A stretch of DNA of 64,000 nt, taken from contig QANT01007044.1 in NCBI GenBank assembly GCA_003254885.1, positions 1 through 64,000 on the forward strand. The letters run 5' to 3'. The position numbers were made by a program, and so were the translations under genes. Shown here piece after piece: positions 39,901 to 58,027 of the stretch (within the stretch, counting starts at the first letter, position 1; every line of letters begins with the position of its first letter). Below the pieces are notes generated by a model, which was not told the DNA's origin, did no database searches, and was given only the letters and a program-made list of their open reading frames with translations. Source of the DNA: Purshia tridentata. Its lineage: Eukaryota > Streptophyta > Magnoliopsida > Rosales > Rosaceae.

Positions 39901-42900
39901 TGTCTGTTAAATTTTCAATAGGGACTGCTAACTTTAATTCAAACAGTTGTACACTTTTTTCAACAATAAAAAGTAAAGACTAAAGACCTATTATTAAATG
40001 CCTCTTCTGAAAAGCATGTGCATTAGCCAATATCAGATGTTCAAATGTAGACAAGCCAAAGCTTTTTTTAGCCAAGAATACTGCCATAATCTTCCCATCA
40101 CTACAGGTACAAGACACATTTTATCAGTCCTACAACTTAACAATCGTAAGACCCTGAACAGAGAGAGAGGTAATGTGATATCTTATCTACATTTTTTTCA
40201 TTACACTTACTCCGCACAAGCTATATCCAACAGTTTTAGAATCAGTAACAATCAGAAAAGCATTGAAGAGCATAAGATGATATAATACAGTGACACAGTA
40301 CTGCCAGCAATATTATCAATATAAATTATGTAACAGAAGCATAAAACAGCAGAAATTGCTAAACAGTCCACCTAACCCAAGGGGCTAAAAATGAAAAATT
40401 ATGCACATAAAAGAAATTGCAATACTAGTAACATACTTGAGATGATGAACATGAAGTTGGTGCCATAATAACTATATTATTGTTGAGCATTCAACATATC
40501 AACGTATTAAGTGATGCACTACACATTAATATTACCTGACTAGAAAATTTCTTCTCCCTGCCTATGAGATATAATGTGGCAAGCAGCAAACAGATTCCAT
40601 GTCCCCAATCACCAAACATGACAGCAAAAAGAAATGGAAATGTCACGATAGTATATACAGTAGGATTTGCTTCTTGATACTTAGCCACCCTGCAAGTACA
40701 TTGAACCAAAAAATTTTAAGATCATCTACATTTCTATCAAAAAAAGTAAAATACCATCATAATTTGTGATTTCAAATTCTAAGATTCACATGAAAGCAAA
40801 ATAGTGGTTGCTTTCAAATTACAGTCACTAGTGGCTCATTGATGTCAAAAAGTCCTTCATTAATGCCATTAGATGGAACATTAAAAATTTAAGCAGGCGA
40901 AGATTGAGGGTCATAATAATCTTTTGATTTTTACCCTATATTACCTGGTAAAAGTGCAAAACAAGTTATTATCTTGCTCACATGATACGGGTAAATAAGT
41001 AATAGAGATGGCAGAGTAAAACAATAACAATACAAATCAACTACTTGAGATATACTTCAGCCCCCATGCATGCTGCACTGCCGCTTGCCCCTTAGGAAAC
41101 TTTCTTGCCTCTTTGCGGCATTTTACCAAAAAAAATTGCCCCCAAATCTTAAGGAATAAAACCAAGAATTAAAGGGCAAACACTTAAAATCAATGGGAAC
41201 AAAATTAACTTTGCGGGGTCAATTGACTCTCTTCGCCCCTTAATAGAACTACCACTGACTACAACAGCACTTATGAGAAAAGGCAGAGGGCCACTGTTCT
41301 ATGTAGGAGGCGTGTGCATATTCCATTAATTATTCTCTCTTTTCCAATTATTAATAAAAGAGCACACAAAGCATGATACTGCAGTAGAACTCACCCATAT
41401 GCATCAACAATTTCTTGAAAAGAAGAAGTGAATTTGTTTGTGCGGAAATAGGTGGGTGGTGCCTCCTTTGTATGCAAAACCTGGAAAATAGCTCCAACTT
41501 GTGAGTTGGAGTCAAATGCTGCCCGCTGCAATGCATCCTGGATCTGCAAAATCAAACAAAGAAACCGAATAACATGTTTGACTCCTACGTTCAAACCTGT
41601 TAATTCAAACCGGGCCCCAAAAGGGACACATTGCAATATGAAGAAAATTTTGAACGTAAAGGATACCTGTTTTGATGCAAAAATAGGACTCCACCCCTCA
41701 GCCACGAGACATTTTTTTGTTACATCAAGGCTAAGCATGTTAAGAGTGTGGTATATGGATTTTTCCTTCCTCACCTTCATGAGTACAAAGAAATATTGTC
41801 AAATAGCTCAACATTTTGCAATATACACAAACACCAAATATTTGAGTTTTTCTTGGTCATATATCCTCACACATATAATGAATAAACTTCATTGAGTAAA
41901 ATAATTTCAAACCCACCAAAAGGTTCCACTGGTCAAAACGTTCCCCAATAGTCTGTAACAAATTTCCGCGGTGCAAAAGTCCAACGTCTATAGTAGTCTT
42001 TAGCTCTGAAAGTTTTCCTGATACCTAAATTTGAAATATAAGATCATTTAAAATGAAAGTTACAACATAAATTCTAAGACATGACATGTAATATGAATGG
42101 ACACAAATTCCGAATTCTACCACAAAGCCAAACCGCCATATGAGGCAACAACGGAAATAGTGGGAGGATAATTAAACATTACAACTGCTGATATTCATCC
42201 TCAACCAACCAATCTAAATATTAAAAGAAACTGAATGTTCAGCTGCTTGCACTTGAAAGAAAACACTTTATCTGAGCCATATATGCATTTTGAAGAACAA
42301 TGGCAAATTTTTAGTGGGGGTGCAATCAAGGGAAGACTACCAACTTCTCTTGTCATGTTTGTTTCCTAGGATTCTAGGCTTATTTTCCTGCAAGATAATC
42401 ACAAAACAAGTTCTCTTATCTTTCAAAAAGGCTGTCTTCTGGCCCAAAAAAAAAGGCCTTCTCAGAAACTCCTGTTGCAAGTTCAAGAGTATACATATTA
42501 CACCTACATTAACTATCTTCCTATTTCAATACTACAATAAAAGTAACTAGAAACTAGTAAAACAAGCCAAGACAAAGCCAGATAGACAACCAAGTCAAAC
42601 ATTTATCAGTTCTTGTTCTAGATTACAAGCTTAATCACTTTTGTGTTGTTTTTTAAATGAAAAAGAAAGAAGAAAGAAATGGAACTGCATTTAGAGTTTA
42701 ATGATCCAGATACCTAAAAATATCTAGCCATCCCTACAAATAAGAGATCTCTTAATCAACAGACGCAACTGATGTAACTGGGGCAGGTCCAAGGTTCACT
42801 GAGATAATAGAAAAATCCCATGAAAAAAATAAATATATGATAGAAATAAATTGGCTCAAAATTAAACCCTATTTTCATGACGAGTGTGTTTGTCATGACT

Positions 42901-45900
42901 CCAGAAAAAAATTAGACAAAGTAATCTAACTGCATTTAGAGTTTTATGATCCAGATACCTACATAAATCTAGCCATCCCAGCTAACAAGAGATCGGTTAA
43001 TCAATTGTTGCAGCTGGGGAAGGTCCAAGGTTCACTTAGACAATAGACAATAGACAATATCTTATAAAAATCAAATAATAGGGATTTTAACTATACCCTA
43101 CTTCATCAAGGAAGAAGTGTTTATGGGTATTGTGGAAAAGAGTATTTGAGCTAGCTTGAGAGACAACAGGATGTTTTAATGCGAAAACTTTCTGGAATAT
43201 ATATATATATTTTGGTGTCAAATACATTCTGGAATATAGGTGGCCCTGCTCAACTGCAAAAAGCTAACTTGAATTTCTATTTAAGCATGACATCACAGAA
43301 ACTAACAAACTAACTATATTAAGGATTTAATAATTAGTTTAAAGTACAAATGATATTTACAATGGCAGTACTTCATGGTGGGAAAAAAAAATACACACAT
43401 GGAAAACAAGAAAAACACTATGAAACAAAGAAGCTGCAGCATGACCAAGGTTTTTCTGTTTTGTTTTTTGTCCTTCTATGGAAAAGGGAATGGGCATAAA
43501 GGTAAGAGAAGAAAAAGAACAACTATCTTCCCAGGAAAAATAATCCAAGCAGAATCATAGTACATACCTCAGTAATCGCTTTAGCTTGTCTACCTAGGTC
43601 CTCAGTAAAAGGGTAACGGTTGGCTCCAAAAGCATCACATATTTTGAGAATTTTGTTCTTTGCTCTTTCTCCAGAGTAGAATACCACAAAAACATTTTTC
43701 TCAATCTGCAGATCATCATTCAGTCAGAGACAAAGTATGCAGTAACAAAGAGAAATCAAATGGCCAAACAGTGCAATAATATGATAAATTAAACACCTTT
43801 CCAGAATTCAAACATAAGTGTTTGCAATTCATCTAAATAATGATTTTTATTAAGATGCCAGTGGACATAAGTATATATCTTCTTTTAGGTATAGGAAAGG
43901 ATTAATGAATAAGAACTAAGGAAATAATAACCCTAGGCATCCTCACACAAATTTATCCATATTTGGAAGACAACTACACACCCAAACAATCATGACTACT
44001 AACAGTGTGTCCTATATTGGCCCTCAGCCGCTCAAATCACTTTACAATAAATATGATATTTTTTGCTGAGATTTAGACAAATGATGCATATCTTAAGACA
44101 TCATCAATATTAGGCAGTTTAGACGTCTATATCATGTCAACAGTAATTATTTAGAGTACCCATCATTCTCAATTTTTTAATTTTCTCATTGCCATTCTTT
44201 AGGTAGAACATCCTCTAGCCTAGAGCCCTGAAGTCTGCAACTGTAACTGAAGTTATTCTCTAATTCTGAACCAAAACAGAGGTTATCTCAAACAACATAG
44301 CTTGGTGTTTTTTATTCTACTATCTCCTTTATGAGCAGAAACCAGCATAATTTGAAACTATAAAAGTCAAATAAAAAACAGAAAACAGATACGAATAAGC
44401 ATAGCAATCAGTAATTGGTCTCAATCAATTCAAGGAGAAAATCATGTGTGCATTGCATGTTATATATGTGGATCACCATGCATATATAGCTACATAACTT
44501 TTTGGACTGTTAATTTGGAAAGAAATATAAGAATTTTTTGATGACAAGGTGAAAGAGGTGGGGCTTCTTTGGGACATGATTAGACACCTAAGCCTCTCCA
44601 TGGACTTCTTTGTTCAAACATTTTAGGGAAATCCCCTTTAGTTTAATTCATCTTGATTGGGTGGGAGTTTTGAGTTGATTGTGCAGTAACTTTTGTTAAA
44701 CCTTCTTCCCTTCTGTTTCATAAATACATACATGTATTATATAAAGAGTGAAAGGTAGCACAAGAACAATAAAAACTTGTGTATCATCTTTCCATGAACA
44801 TAAAAGTGCAAGGAAATACGTGTCGATACCTTCCCTCCTGAAACAGGATCGATGACAGGATCCTGAACCACAGTCTGCCTTAGAAAAACGTTACCCCTAG
44901 TAGCTCGAAATAGAATCCTCTCAAATGCCAAAGACTTTTCCCTAGGAACAAGACCAGTGAGAAACCCCAACTTTACTTGCTTTGATGGATCAGTTGATGA
45001 TTCCTTCACAACAGCCAAACAAAAAGAACTGAACTCAGCAAAAGTGGAAGACTGTATATAATCCTAATACAATAAAACAAAAATTAAAATATGTACTTGC
45101 TCCAGTAATAAAGGCGTGTCCAGGGATTCATCACCAATATGGCGGGATTCACTCTGTTGCAACTCGGCACTGCTTTGAGCTGTGTGAAAAAACTCACCAG
45201 CCTGAAAGGAAGATATTTTTTCAGTCGCATGAGAGCTTAATGATATAAGATAAACATCCAATTAGAGACACAAGATCAAATGGAAGCAGACTCATTAATT
45301 CTACTTCGACAGATCAAATAGATAATTGCTTCTTTATTAGTGATCAAAAGAAAACACCTTATATGAATCCAAGATTGAGAACTCTCTGGGTCAATTCGAT
45401 TAGTTTATACAAGAGACATTTCATAGCTTGAGCTGCATATTCATTTTCTCAGTGTAGAAAGGAATCCTCATCATAATATTCTTTATCCTTTCCCTTATAA
45501 CGAATTTTGCCTTTCCATGGGCAAAATTAACACTACTTATGAACTTATAGCATATCATCAGAAGATAGAGTATGATCAGATATCCTAATAATGCATAATT
45601 GCATAGTAATAGAGTTGCAATGATCTTTTTGGGTCAAACAAGCAAACAGGGCTGTTACCTTTTGCAGAACAAGCTTATATTCTAAGAGTTCACTGTATGA
45701 GCGCTGCAACTTTTCACCATTCGCATTTATTTCAATCAGCTCTGCCTCGAGTTCACCAAGTTTTACCTAAAATACACACAGAAGTAGTGTTAAACATGCA
45801 ATATTGAGCATATTTAGCTAGGGAACAACATCTTATTATACCTCCAGGTCATCCACATTGACATCAACTTGTCTTATAGACTTTGTAGGAGGCAAACCAG

Positions 45901-48408
45901 CCTTTAAAATTTGCTCCTTGAAGAACCGTAATTTGCGTGCCATCTCTCCACATCTTTTGATCTTCATATGAAAATGAATTATTGAATTTACCAACCAAAA
46001 ACTCATTTGGAAACATAATTTCTAGTTGATTAAACAATTAGGAAGAGAATGGATTACAAATTTCTGAATCCTTGAAAAAAGGATATCAAGAACATATTGC
46101 AAGACTCATTTTATTTTGGCAACAACCTAGAACAGTTCACAAGCAAAACTAGCTAAGTTACCAAGAAATGTTAAAAGCAAAGAAAGAAACAGGCAATATG
46201 CCATGTAATCAATTCATTTTACTAAGCTAGGTATATAGGAGAAAAGGATTACCAACAACAATACCAATTCAATTAGAACGAGCATACTTGAAAGAGCCTT
46301 ATAAGTTTATATGCATGTAAAAATGCAAGTTTCTCTTGATTTGCACGCACCAGGGGGGTGAAGGAACATTATGAAGGCACTTGAACTCCATGTTTCAAGT
46401 AATGAAATAAACTTTTCCATTACTATAGGTCACTTGCAGGACTAAAACTACCAACAACTGACTGAGCCAAGTGCTTCCCTTTGTTAATAAATTGTTCAAT
46501 TTTGTCAGTTGAAGTCTGGTCTTTCCCCAACTCAATATTGTAAAATATATTTGTGGATATTTCAAAGTCACCATAACTTCTAAAGAATGCAATGGATCAT
46601 AATGTGATTTCTAAATCCCCCCGCGAATAGAAAGTTCAATCTCTTGAATATCCAACATCCTACAGAAGGAGGTAATGATAATAAAATTTACACACGTCAT
46701 TAGGAACGACCAAATATTTATTTTTGTTGACAGTCATAAAATTGCTTCTTTTTCTTTATTTATTAAAATTACTCATAAAGTAAATGTCTAAAAATGTGTC
46801 AAAAATTTGAATGCTCTAAGACAATGTGAACTATTGGAAAAAGGAAAATAGAAGTTTAGACTTTTCCCCTTTTTCTTGTAAAGACTTACAGCTCAATTTT
46901 AATGAGAAGTACCATATCCAAGACATAAATAAAATGGTGAAGGCAGCCACAATGCGAAAATAAATATGTGGTTGCTCAGTGAGATAAGGAACATAAACAC
47001 ACCTGAGTAGCATATGTCCTCTGAAACGGGCTTTTATCTGCATTGAGCTGGAAGAAATGAGACATCAAAATATTAGTTGCCACAAAAAGAAAAACAACTA
47101 TAAACTAAAAAAATAAATCCTGAAAAACAATGTTACTAGAAATAAAAGCTAGCAGAGTACTTCATGGTATGTGCAACCCTAGAACGTCAAATCAATGAAT
47201 TTTAAACATTAGTTCTTCAAAGTTTTGTATTTATTAACCAAGCAAGAAAGTAATCAAGCCTCTATTGATTTTAAAATAGGTGAAACCATTATACGACCTC
47301 ACTAATTTTTTTATCAATTTACCCATAAGTCTTCTCTTCATCTTCTTCTTCTTCTAAGCTACACCAACTACAATTCTTTAAACTTAACTAGATCTTTGTA
47401 CAATCCGGCATATAAAATGGGGAACAAATTGTTTCTTCTTCCATACATATACTTTGCCTGTAGATGAAAGAGATCTAAATTATTCTCAACTCACCACCAC
47501 AATCGGAGTCATCTTACACCAGCACAATCCATACCTCTTACTGATCAAAGCCCTTAATAGAGAGCACCTCGTTCACCACCTACCCATACAATATGCTACC
47601 ACTACTTGGTGAGCAGACAATGCCACAAGCCCACTGCTTTTGGTTTGTTGTGTTTATTGTTCAATCATGACAGTCCCTAGTTTGTTATTGCTCTCGTAGT
47701 TGTCTGGGTTGTTCCTATCTCTTACTTGTTAGCTTTATGTCTTTTGTTAGCATGCAATTAGCAGCTTTGCAACTATCTTTTAGTGAACAAAATATCCAAT
47801 TATCGGGGAAAAAAAAAAATTGCGAAGAGACCCAAAATCTCAGATTGCCATGATTGTAAATTCGGTGCTCATAAAGCTGATTACTTTAATAATCAATTTT
47901 GGTTTTTTTCTGAGCGCTATAATATGTAGTGTTCTGGGCAGCAGCTTGATCAGTACGAATATAAATAGCGATGAATTAATTGATTAAGTCATCAATTTAC
48001 ACGAATCCCGATTGGGTTCCCTAAAAACTGAATAATCGCACACCATTCACCGATCAAAGCTAGAACAATTGGATAGCATATACAAAAACGCAGACGAAAC
48101 CCTAAAGCTACCACAAATCAAATTCAATGCAATTTTTCGTCACAAACAGTGTCAAGCTAAGGTTTTTTTCTCTCCGCAAACCAATCCAGAAGAAGAGGAA
48201 CAAAAAAGCATAATTGAAACAGAAAATTGAGAATCAGAGAAACAAGTGTGTGTATTTGTGTGTGAGGACGTACGTCTTTGAACTGGAGGAGGCCGAGGTC
48301 GCCGAGGTAAGAGACGGTGAGGTGAGCAGACTCGATGGGGATGATGATCTGGACCAGCTGCATAGGCTCCGACCGGAACAGATCCATCGGCGGACAGCAT
48401 CCTCCCAT
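36905..48408 (-). CDS. VHA-a3: V-type proton ATPase subunit a (VHA-a2/a3, tonoplast type)
   Basis: Eighteen exons: 48408-48274, 47047-47003, 45961-45842, 45766-45659, 45201-45097, 45003-44830, 43705-43568, 42024-41917, 41774-41667, 41543-41395, 40689-40536, 39332-39172, 39078-38872, 38707-38524, 38426-38343, 38236-38043, 37542-37483 and 37109-36905 (2439 nt, 812 aa). The first ~410 residues form the cytosolic half (start [15 protein letters not shown] as in VHA-a3; [32 protein letters not shown]). The rest is membranous, from [15 protein letters not shown] through [16 protein letters not shown] to [23 protein letters not shown], where Arg 720 is the residue that drives proton release from the c-ring. 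The C-terminus [14 protein letters not shown] is the family end. The protein is the proton-path stator of the pump that acidifies the vacuole. Start residues fit the a2/a3 isoforms rather than a1; which of the two is not certain. Confidence 0.95.
42685..43047. repeat. Diverged direct duplication inside VHA-a intron 7
   Basis: A ~120-bp block (CTGCATTTAGAGTTT.ATGATCC ... GGTCCAAGGTTCACT) occurs at about 42685-42806 and 42930-43042, a spacing of 245 bp, with roughly 15% differences. Both copies are intronic. Confidence 0.75.
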
Positions 48409-48581
48409 TCTCTCGCTCTATCTTTCAATCTCTCTCTCTCTGAGTCCGTCTATGTGTTTGTGTGACACAAACAGTGAAAAACACTCACACACACACACAC
48501 AGCAAACAGATGAAAGGCCCAATCAGTCACTGATTCACTGTGTTCGGTTTGCAGTGAGTGCCACAGCCTTCCACGTCCCCA

Positions 48582-48582
48582 A

Positions 48583-48609
<27 letters not shown>
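48582..48609. repeat. (CT)n microsatellite upstream of the VHA-a start codon
   Basis: About 14 CT units (GA on the gene strand) lie 174-201 bp before the start codon. The position suits the 5' UTR or core promoter, where GA-rich tracts are common in plants. A shorter run at 48429-48440 and a (CA)n run at 48484-48500 lie closer to the start. Confidence 0.8.
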
Positions 48610-48616
<7 letters not shown>

Positions 48617-49858
48617 CGTAACTTGTAGGAAATTTCTTCAACTTTTGGATTTTTCCTTTTTACCGGCTTTGGAACATATTAATAATTTTTTTTTAATCGA
48701 TACATTTTAGTAATCAATTAAAGTGTATTGTTGAATATAATATTATTAAAATAAATATTTATCGATACTATAATATATATTAATTATATAGAAATTATAT
48801 TTAAATTAATAAAATATTTTAATACTACACAATAATTAATGTAAATTTTTTTTTATAAAGATTAATAAATGTCAAAATTTTATTTTATTTTAGTCATTAA
48901 ATTTAATTTATTTTTGGTTAATAAAAATGATAATAATAAAATATTTTTAAATTTATTTAATTTATTAATTATATCACTTTGTTCTACCGGAAAATCTCAA
49001 AACAATAATATTTGTAATTATTGTTTTCTCTTGGAGTTGGTGATTATTATTTTTAATTTGAAGCTTGTATTTTAGTGCGTAAATGAACCAATTAATTCTG
49101 AGAGTCCATCCAATTGGGGCACATATACGGTGTGAGATCACGCCACGCAATTCTGATTCAAGGCTCTTATATTATTAGTATTACCAAATAGCATCCCAAT
49201 CTTCAATATTATACCAAGGTATGTTTGTTAGGCATAATATCACATGGGACTCGAGTAAAATTACCCAATCTCAAATTCAGTCTCTAACTTTTAGTGGTAA
49301 GTTGTCGAAAACAACAAGGATAATTTAATCAAGGCAAGACCCAAACTTAAAAAAATACTGATATGGCGTCACAAAGAGAAGGGTTAATTTGGACATTGAG
49401 ATTTGAGACCGACCCTTGCTCTATTTTGTAATGCCACATCACCATCCCTTTTACAAGAAAATTCTTCTAGAAATGGGAAAGATATATAGCTCAAATAGAG
49501 TTCTTCACGGGCTTGAAATTTAAACCCCTGCGTGGAAGATATTATGGCCAAGTAGTTTGCTCTTAGATTTCAAGAAATAATGGTTGGATGGTTGTATTGG
49601 CAACTTGATACAAACTGAAAAGTTATGAGTTTGTTCTACTGCTTACTATTTGATAACATAGCAGCCACTAAAAACTAACCAACCAAAAAATATAAAAATA
49701 ATTTACACGCTCTGCAGTCACCTGCAAAAATAACTGTGAAGAAACAAAACCCATGTAGCAGTAGAGCACATGTTTAGTTGAGCCATTAAGAAAACCGATG
49801 TCAAAGTGTCAACCAATTCATTTCTTCTTGTGAGTTGTGGCCCTCCTCCCACCTCTCA
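48610..49858. other. Intergenic between VHA-a and MCM4
   Basis: 48650-49050 is extremely AT-rich. The rest has no coding signal. The left part is the VHA-a promoter side and the right part (near 49858) the MCM4 3' UTR. I see no repeat with defined ends. Confidence 0.45.
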
Positions 49859-55237
<5,379 letters not shown>

Positions 55238-55317
55238 GGGTGGAGAGAGGTGGGGAGGTTGTGGAGTTTGAAGGGTTTGGGTGGCACAAAGTGTTTGCCC
55301 TCTTTGCTGGGTTGAGT

Positions 55318-55348
55318 TTTGGCGGGAGAAGTTTGTGATTTTCCCGCC
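55318..55348. promoter_or_regulatory. Pair of E2F-type sites upstream of MCM4
   Basis: TTTGGCGGG at 55318-55326 and TTTCCCGCC at 55340-55348 both fit the E2F/DP consensus TTTSSCGS and form an approximate inverted pair 13 bases apart. They lie 81-111 bp upstream of the MCM4 start codon. MCM genes are classical E2F targets switched on at G1/S, so regulation by E2F is very likely. Confidence 0.75.
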
Positions 55349-56136
55349 AGAAGTCCTGTTGGCTTGGATGGTCTTTTTCTTGTTTTTGGGCTCGGGGCAT
55401 GGGCTTAAATGGGTTTGGAGCCCATGAATTGTTGGACCAAGGATGGGTGACTGGAAACTTTGAATGGGCCTTTATTATAGCATCTAACTAATCACCTTAC
55501 ATCATGAACCAGGCCCAAACTACAACAAAAGAAAACTAGAAGATATATAAAAAAATAGAAAGTTAGGGTAGACGATTGTCTAAATATACAAATATACAAA
55601 AGAATTCGGTAATTGACTACCGAAATAATACAAATATTTCGGTATACTATTGTTGAACAGCCCAAGGGTGGTCAACTTAGTAATTCAGGATAGTCGGAAT
55701 AGCCTGCACCGAATAGAAACCCAGTTTCTACGCTTTTCATATGATGGTTTAGAGGGTAGCTGCTTGTGCCTTTCAAAAATTCTGGTTCCTTCAAGCAATT
55801 CAATAATGGCCACATCAATTTATTTAATATTTAATTAAAAATATACCATTTTATCTATCTCATTGGGTTTTATGTGATTGAAGATTTAATTTGGACCTGT
55901 GAATTTTGATCATTTTAATTTTATATTTGTTGTGTTTTTTCTTTTCCTCAAATGAAATCAATGATTTGTAGAGTTTGTGCTTTGTAATGGATGCATCATC
56001 AATGGTTACCTTTGTTGTTGATAACTAGTGTTTTTCTTTTAACTAACTCTTTTAATTAATTATCTGGTTTAGGTGTTTAAAGAATGGCAACACTAATCAA
56101 TTCCGCAAAGAATCAAAGAGCACTAACCCGACAAAT
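55349..56136. other. Intergenic between MCM4 and the FAR1-domain fragment
   Basis: The left 100 bp is GC-richer and belongs to the MCM4 promoter. The rest is AT-rich, with no conserved coding segment before the small exon that ends at 56158. Confidence 0.4.
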
Positions 56137-56861
56137 ATGAATAAGCAAAATAATGAAGGTAATTTTTTTTTAGTAACTATGCTAGTAGTTTTGTTATGTT
56201 GGTTTACTTTTAAAAATCATGTTAATGATTTATAGTAATAGAACAATCTTCAAGTATTTCTACAAGTTATGAGAATAATGAAGGAACTAATGAGGTTGAA
56301 GTCGAAAAGAACGATGATGTAAGAGCAAATGAAGAGATTAAAACTAGAGAGAATGTGGGAGAAGAAAAACAAGAGCCCCAAATTGGGCAGATTTTTAATA
56401 GTGTTGATGAGGCACTTAGCTACTATAGAGAATATGGAAATCAAGTAGAATTCTTAGTGAAAAAGAGAACATCAACAAAGGGAGATAATGAAGAGTTGAA
56501 ACATGTAACTTTTCCATGTGGTTATGCTGGAAAAACAAAAAGTAAAAAATCTTCATCCAAGTATAAAAACTTATTGCAAGATCAAATTTGTGCTCGTGTT
56601 GTATTAATGTCTGTTTTAATCGTACCATGCTCATACCAAGCTGTTATGTTTAACACCTCTAATATAGGTGTATGCATTTTAAGATTTAACTCTCCTGCGA
56701 AAGGGAGTTTACGAAAAAGAAGAAGCTCTCTCACACAAAGCAGTGGGCCCCTGTTGCACAGATCAGTGGGTCTCCCCTCCTCACTTTTTGTTATGCATTT
56801 AGGCCATGTTTGTTTAGCCGTAATCAAATGTTTGGAATGGGAATTGATTTCCAATTCATGA
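56137..56861 (+). pseudogene. FAR1-domain (FHY3/FAR1-related) gene fragment
   Basis: A short first exon (56137-56158, possibly beginning upstream near 56073) splices in phase to an exon starting at 56236. The joined frame is acidic, then gives EPQIGQIFNSVDEALSYYREYG and FLVKKRTSTKGDNEELKHVTFPCGYAGKTK, the start of a FAR1 DNA-binding domain. After about residue 125 the similarity ends (only a weak C.ARVVL remnant), and the MULE-type central domain and SWIM finger of full FAR1 proteins are absent. The open frame runs into a PIF-like transposon at 56802 and stops at 56859-56861. FAR1 proteins derive from MuDR transposases, so this may be a truncated host FRS gene or a MULE remnant. Confidence 0.6.
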
Positions 56862-56945
56862 AAAATAGTTGTTTGGTTGAGTTTGGAAAGGAAATAAACT
56901 AAGTAATTGACTTGCATTGACCGAAAACTAATTACATGTAAGAGG

Positions 56946-56985
56946 CGGAATAGAAATACCAGGAGGGGGTGGTATTTCTATTCCG
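56946..56985. repeat. Perfect 16-bp inverted repeat inside the PIF-like element
   Basis: CGGAATAGAAATACCA and TGGTATTTCTATTCCG are separated by eight bases (GGAGGGGG). The symmetry is exact. Confidence 0.9.
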
Positions 56986-57126
56986 TTGGTTTGCTTGTAA
57001 AGTAAAATTACAGTAAATACCCTTATCTTATTTGGTTGTTAAAAAATTAGAAAATAAAATAAATTCAATTCTCCACCGGTCTAGTCCTCCATTGTCTCCC
57101 TTTCCTCTCAAACATGGCAGATCTGC

Positions 57127-57270
57127 CACAAACACCATATGAATTCTCTCTCCCTCTTCCTAATGACCATAGCATAAGACATCAATTAAGCTCTGACACA
57201 CAAACACCATATGAATTCTCTCTCCCTCTTCCTGATGACCATAGCATAAGACATCAATTAAGCTCTGACC
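57127..57270. repeat. Tandem 2 x 72-bp repeat within an open frame of the PIF-like element
   Basis: Two 72-bp units differ at one base only (AATGACC against GATGACC). Because 72 is a multiple of three, the open frame 57114-57377 carries two copies of a 24-residue unit (TPYEFSLPLP[N/D]DHSIRHQL...). The frame is 87 codons long. I do not recognise the protein, and it may not be expressed. Confidence 0.75.
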
Positions 57271-58027
57271 TAGATCACTATAAATACCTATATGCAGATT
57301 TTGGGGGGGGGGAGAGAGAGATCTATATCAAAGAATGCATCGAAAACACTTCTGTCATAACTCGATATGAGGTTTGAGTGGGACTTGCAGATTGTGCCTT
57401 GTCTAGGTCAGGAAAGAGAAAGAGTTAAGCTTTTATCACATTGATATTTTTTATTTTTTTTCATTCATTCTAAATCTCATTAATGAGTTTGAGTTCTTCC
57501 ATTTTTAGGGCCTTCTTCTTCCCTTTTGGTTTCATGAAAATTTTACTAGAAAGTGATTATATGTCTTTTATTTTGTCTAGCTCTATAGCCTTTATTAACA
57601 AAATTGCCAAATAAACATTTTATGGTAAAATCTTATTTTCTTGAATGAGGAAATGATGAGAAATGCATAAAAAATAAGAAGTGGTTGAGAAAAATGATTA
57701 TTCTTCAGATCTTCTAAAGGACGAACAGTCCCTAGACTGATTCATATTAAATAACATATTAATTTAAGGGTAAAATTGAGAAAGAGGTAAAAAAATTCAA
57801 TTCATTCCAGTTGTTATCAAACGCAAATGGGAATAGTAAACCAGTTTTTCAATTTCCATTCCAAGTTTGTTCCAAACATTAGAATGGAAAACCAGTTTTT
57901 CAGTTTCCATTCCAAGTTTGTTCTAAACATTAGAATGGAACGTTCAAAGCAATTACATTCCAAATAGTTAAGTAATGTAATTCAATTCTTATTCCCATCC
58001 TAGTATTCCTGTCAAACCAACATGGCC

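Larger units (their letters stand above)
56802..58027. mobile_element. Non-autonomous PIF/Harbinger-type DNA transposon, 1226 bp
   Basis: The left end is GGCCATGTTTGTTTAGCC and the right end, reverse-complemented, is GGCCATGTTGGTTTGACAGG. Both are flanked by TTA (56799-56801 and 58028-58030), the 3-bp target duplication typical of PIF/Harbinger. Subterminal AATGG.AATTG-like words occur on both sides, including a duplicated 51-bp unit near the right end (57841-57942). No DDE transposase is present. Inside are a perfect 16-bp hairpin (56946-56985) and an 87-codon open frame with a duplicated 24-residue unit (57114-57377). Confidence 0.75.
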
